Shown here piece after piece: positions 63,145 to 64,000 of a stretch of 64,000 nucleotides of DNA. How positions within the stretch are numbered: position 1 is the stretch's first letter; every line of letters starts with the position of its first letter. The stretch spans positions 1-64,000 of the forward strand of contig CAZRXG010000020.1 of assembly GCA_964603985.1 (NCBI GenBank), read 5' to 3'. The position numbers and the translations under genes were made by a program. This DNA is from CAZRXG01 sp964603985. Its GTDB lineage: Bacteria; Chloroflexota; Anaerolineae; Aggregatilineales; UBA3940. Under the pieces are notes generated by a model. That model was not told where the DNA came from, searched no databases, and saw only the letters and a list, made by a program, of their open reading frames with translations.

Positions 63145-64000
63145 CGCTCAGACCTCCATCTTCCCCTGTATCGGACTTCTGGCGCTCGTCATCCGGGCCT
63201 GGCCCGGTTTCTGGCTCGCTCAGGCTGCCGGCCAGGCGCGCGGCTTCGGTGCGGCCATCTTCGCCCCCAGACGCGATCCGGCGGTCGCCCTCCACCGGCG
63301 GCGGGCCGATGCGCAGGGAGAGGTGACGAGAGCCAAGCGCCCCACTGAGTTGGTCGAGGGCTGTTTGCAGAATCTCGTCGACGCTGGCCGCACGCTGCAA
63401 GAGATTGGCCGAGATCTCGTTAACACGCTGCTCGCGCTGTGCGCGCTGGGTCGATTCCTCGACCAGGCGGATGCCCTCTGCAATCGTTACCATGCGGTTG
63501 GCGACCGCTTCAAGCAGGGCCACCTCGTCGCGTGTCCACAGCTCGCCCGCCGGGCGGGTAACGGCCAGGGTGCCAACCGCCTCGCCGCGCAGAACCAGGG
63601 GAGCAGCCAGCACGGAGCGACCATCGGCGTCTGTGTAGGTCTCGGCTCTGGTGCTGCCGCCCCTTTGCCGGACGGCCTCCAACTGTCCAGGCCAGCGCCG
63701 GTCGGGGTCGAGGGTATGGCGCAGCCCTTCTCCCTCGCCCAGGTGCTCCTCCCACGCCTGGCGCGTCAACTGCCGGTTGAGAGCCTCAATCTCGGCCAGG
63801 TTGGCGGCGCTTTGTTCGAAGAGACGGACGTTCTCGATTGATCCCCCGATCTGGTCGGCGAGCAGGCGCAGGAGGTCGGCATCCTCCTCTGAGAAGGTTC
63901 TGTTACGCCCTGCAAATACGTAGAGCACGCCCAGCATTTGTTCGCCGACCTGGAGCGGGATGGCCAGTTCGGAGCGCTCGGCTGCCGGGCTTCCCTCTTG
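63134..64000 (-). CDS. GAF-domain protein, N-terminus beyond the window
   Basis: The frame stays open to the window edge, so the start is missing. The visible part begins inside a GAF domain (AERSELAIPLQVGEQMLGVL). It continues through FEQSAANLAEIEALNRQL and a second GAF (APLVLRGEAVGTLAVTRPAG). Then follows the same cut-short GAF-like ending as its neighbours (VDEILQTALDQLSGALGS) and a polar, acidic tail of about 50 residues. No kinase domain is visible before its stop at 63134. First visible gene of the signalling operon. Confidence 0.85.
   Translation of the reverse strand, partial: QEGSPAAERSELAIPLQVGEQMLGVLYVFAGRNRTFSEEDADLLRLLADQIGGSIENVRLFEQSAANLAEIEALNRQLTRQAWEEHLGEGEGLRHTLDPDRRWPGQLEAVRQRGGSTRAETYTDADGRSVLAAPLVLRGEAVGTLAVTRPAGELWTRDEVALLEAVANRMVTIAEGIRLVEESTQRAQREQRVNEISANLLQRAASVDEILQTALDQLSGALGSRHLSLRIGPPPVEGDRRIASGGEDGRTEAARLAGSLSEPETGPGPDDERQKSDTGEDGGLSDDK

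Overview
The window is about 64 kb of GC-rich bacterial chromosome with dense coding and short intergenic gaps. The gene content points to the phylum Chloroflexota, most likely an Anaerolineae-type organism. The pointers are lipoproteins with Thr/Pro-rich linkers, secreted proteins built from bacterial SH3 repeats, large multi-GAF sensor kinases, GH94 phosphorylases and a frr-uppS-cdsA block. This placement is inference from gene style; there is no rRNA gene in the window to test it. I saw no tRNA, rRNA, CRISPR array, integrase or intact transposase.

Layout. 1-4596: end of a peptide/oligosaccharide ABC importer (permease tail, two ATPases) and a cellobiose phosphorylase. 4788-7289: NADP isocitrate dehydrogenase and a HEAT-repeat protein. 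7444-10257: TetR regulator with a visible promoter and operator, then an ABC exporter. 10373-11611: secreted serine hydrolase. 11827-15202: succinate dehydrogenase operon sdhCDAB. 15334-21864: small helical protein, tilS, SH3 protein, then lipoproteins tightly coupled to a NeuD-type acyltransferase and to an EamA transporter. 22060-28364: beta-mannosidase, second GH94 phosphorylase, cellobiose 2-epimerase. 28599-29522: formate/nitrite channel with a CRP-like site upstream. 29702-34662: SH3 protein, PP2C phosphatase, lipoprotein, methyltransferase, crotonase. 34876-38261: frr, uppS, cdsA, fbp. 38290-47275: VOC dioxygenase-like protein, OsmC, cobalamin-type radical SAM of the RiPP-maturation family, an IS200/IS605-like palindromic remnant, Lnt-like protein, DUF2723 membrane protein, YhhN, GNAT. 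47656-49735: greA (with a terminator in its leader) and lysS. 49865-51767: DedA and a second EamA transporter. 51851-64000: a signalling island read on the minus strand.

The signalling island is the most unusual part. Four consecutive genes encode GAF-domain proteins: three membrane-type or truncated sensors without a kinase domain, then a 1858-residue hybrid histidine kinase with six GAF modules and two receivers. They are joined by overlaps or a 13-base gap. The next gene downstream is a threonine synthase-like PLP enzyme fused at its C-terminus to an apparently intact response-regulator receiver domain. This suggests a phosphorelay that ends directly on an amino-acid biosynthetic enzyme.

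Sugar metabolism is a second theme: two GH94 phosphorylases, a GH2 beta-mannosidase, a cellobiose 2-epimerase, a lipoprotein glycoside hydrolase-like protein and an importer that together suggest use of beta-1,4-glucan and glucomannan fragments. Central carbon metabolism is represented by icd, sdhCDAB and fbp.
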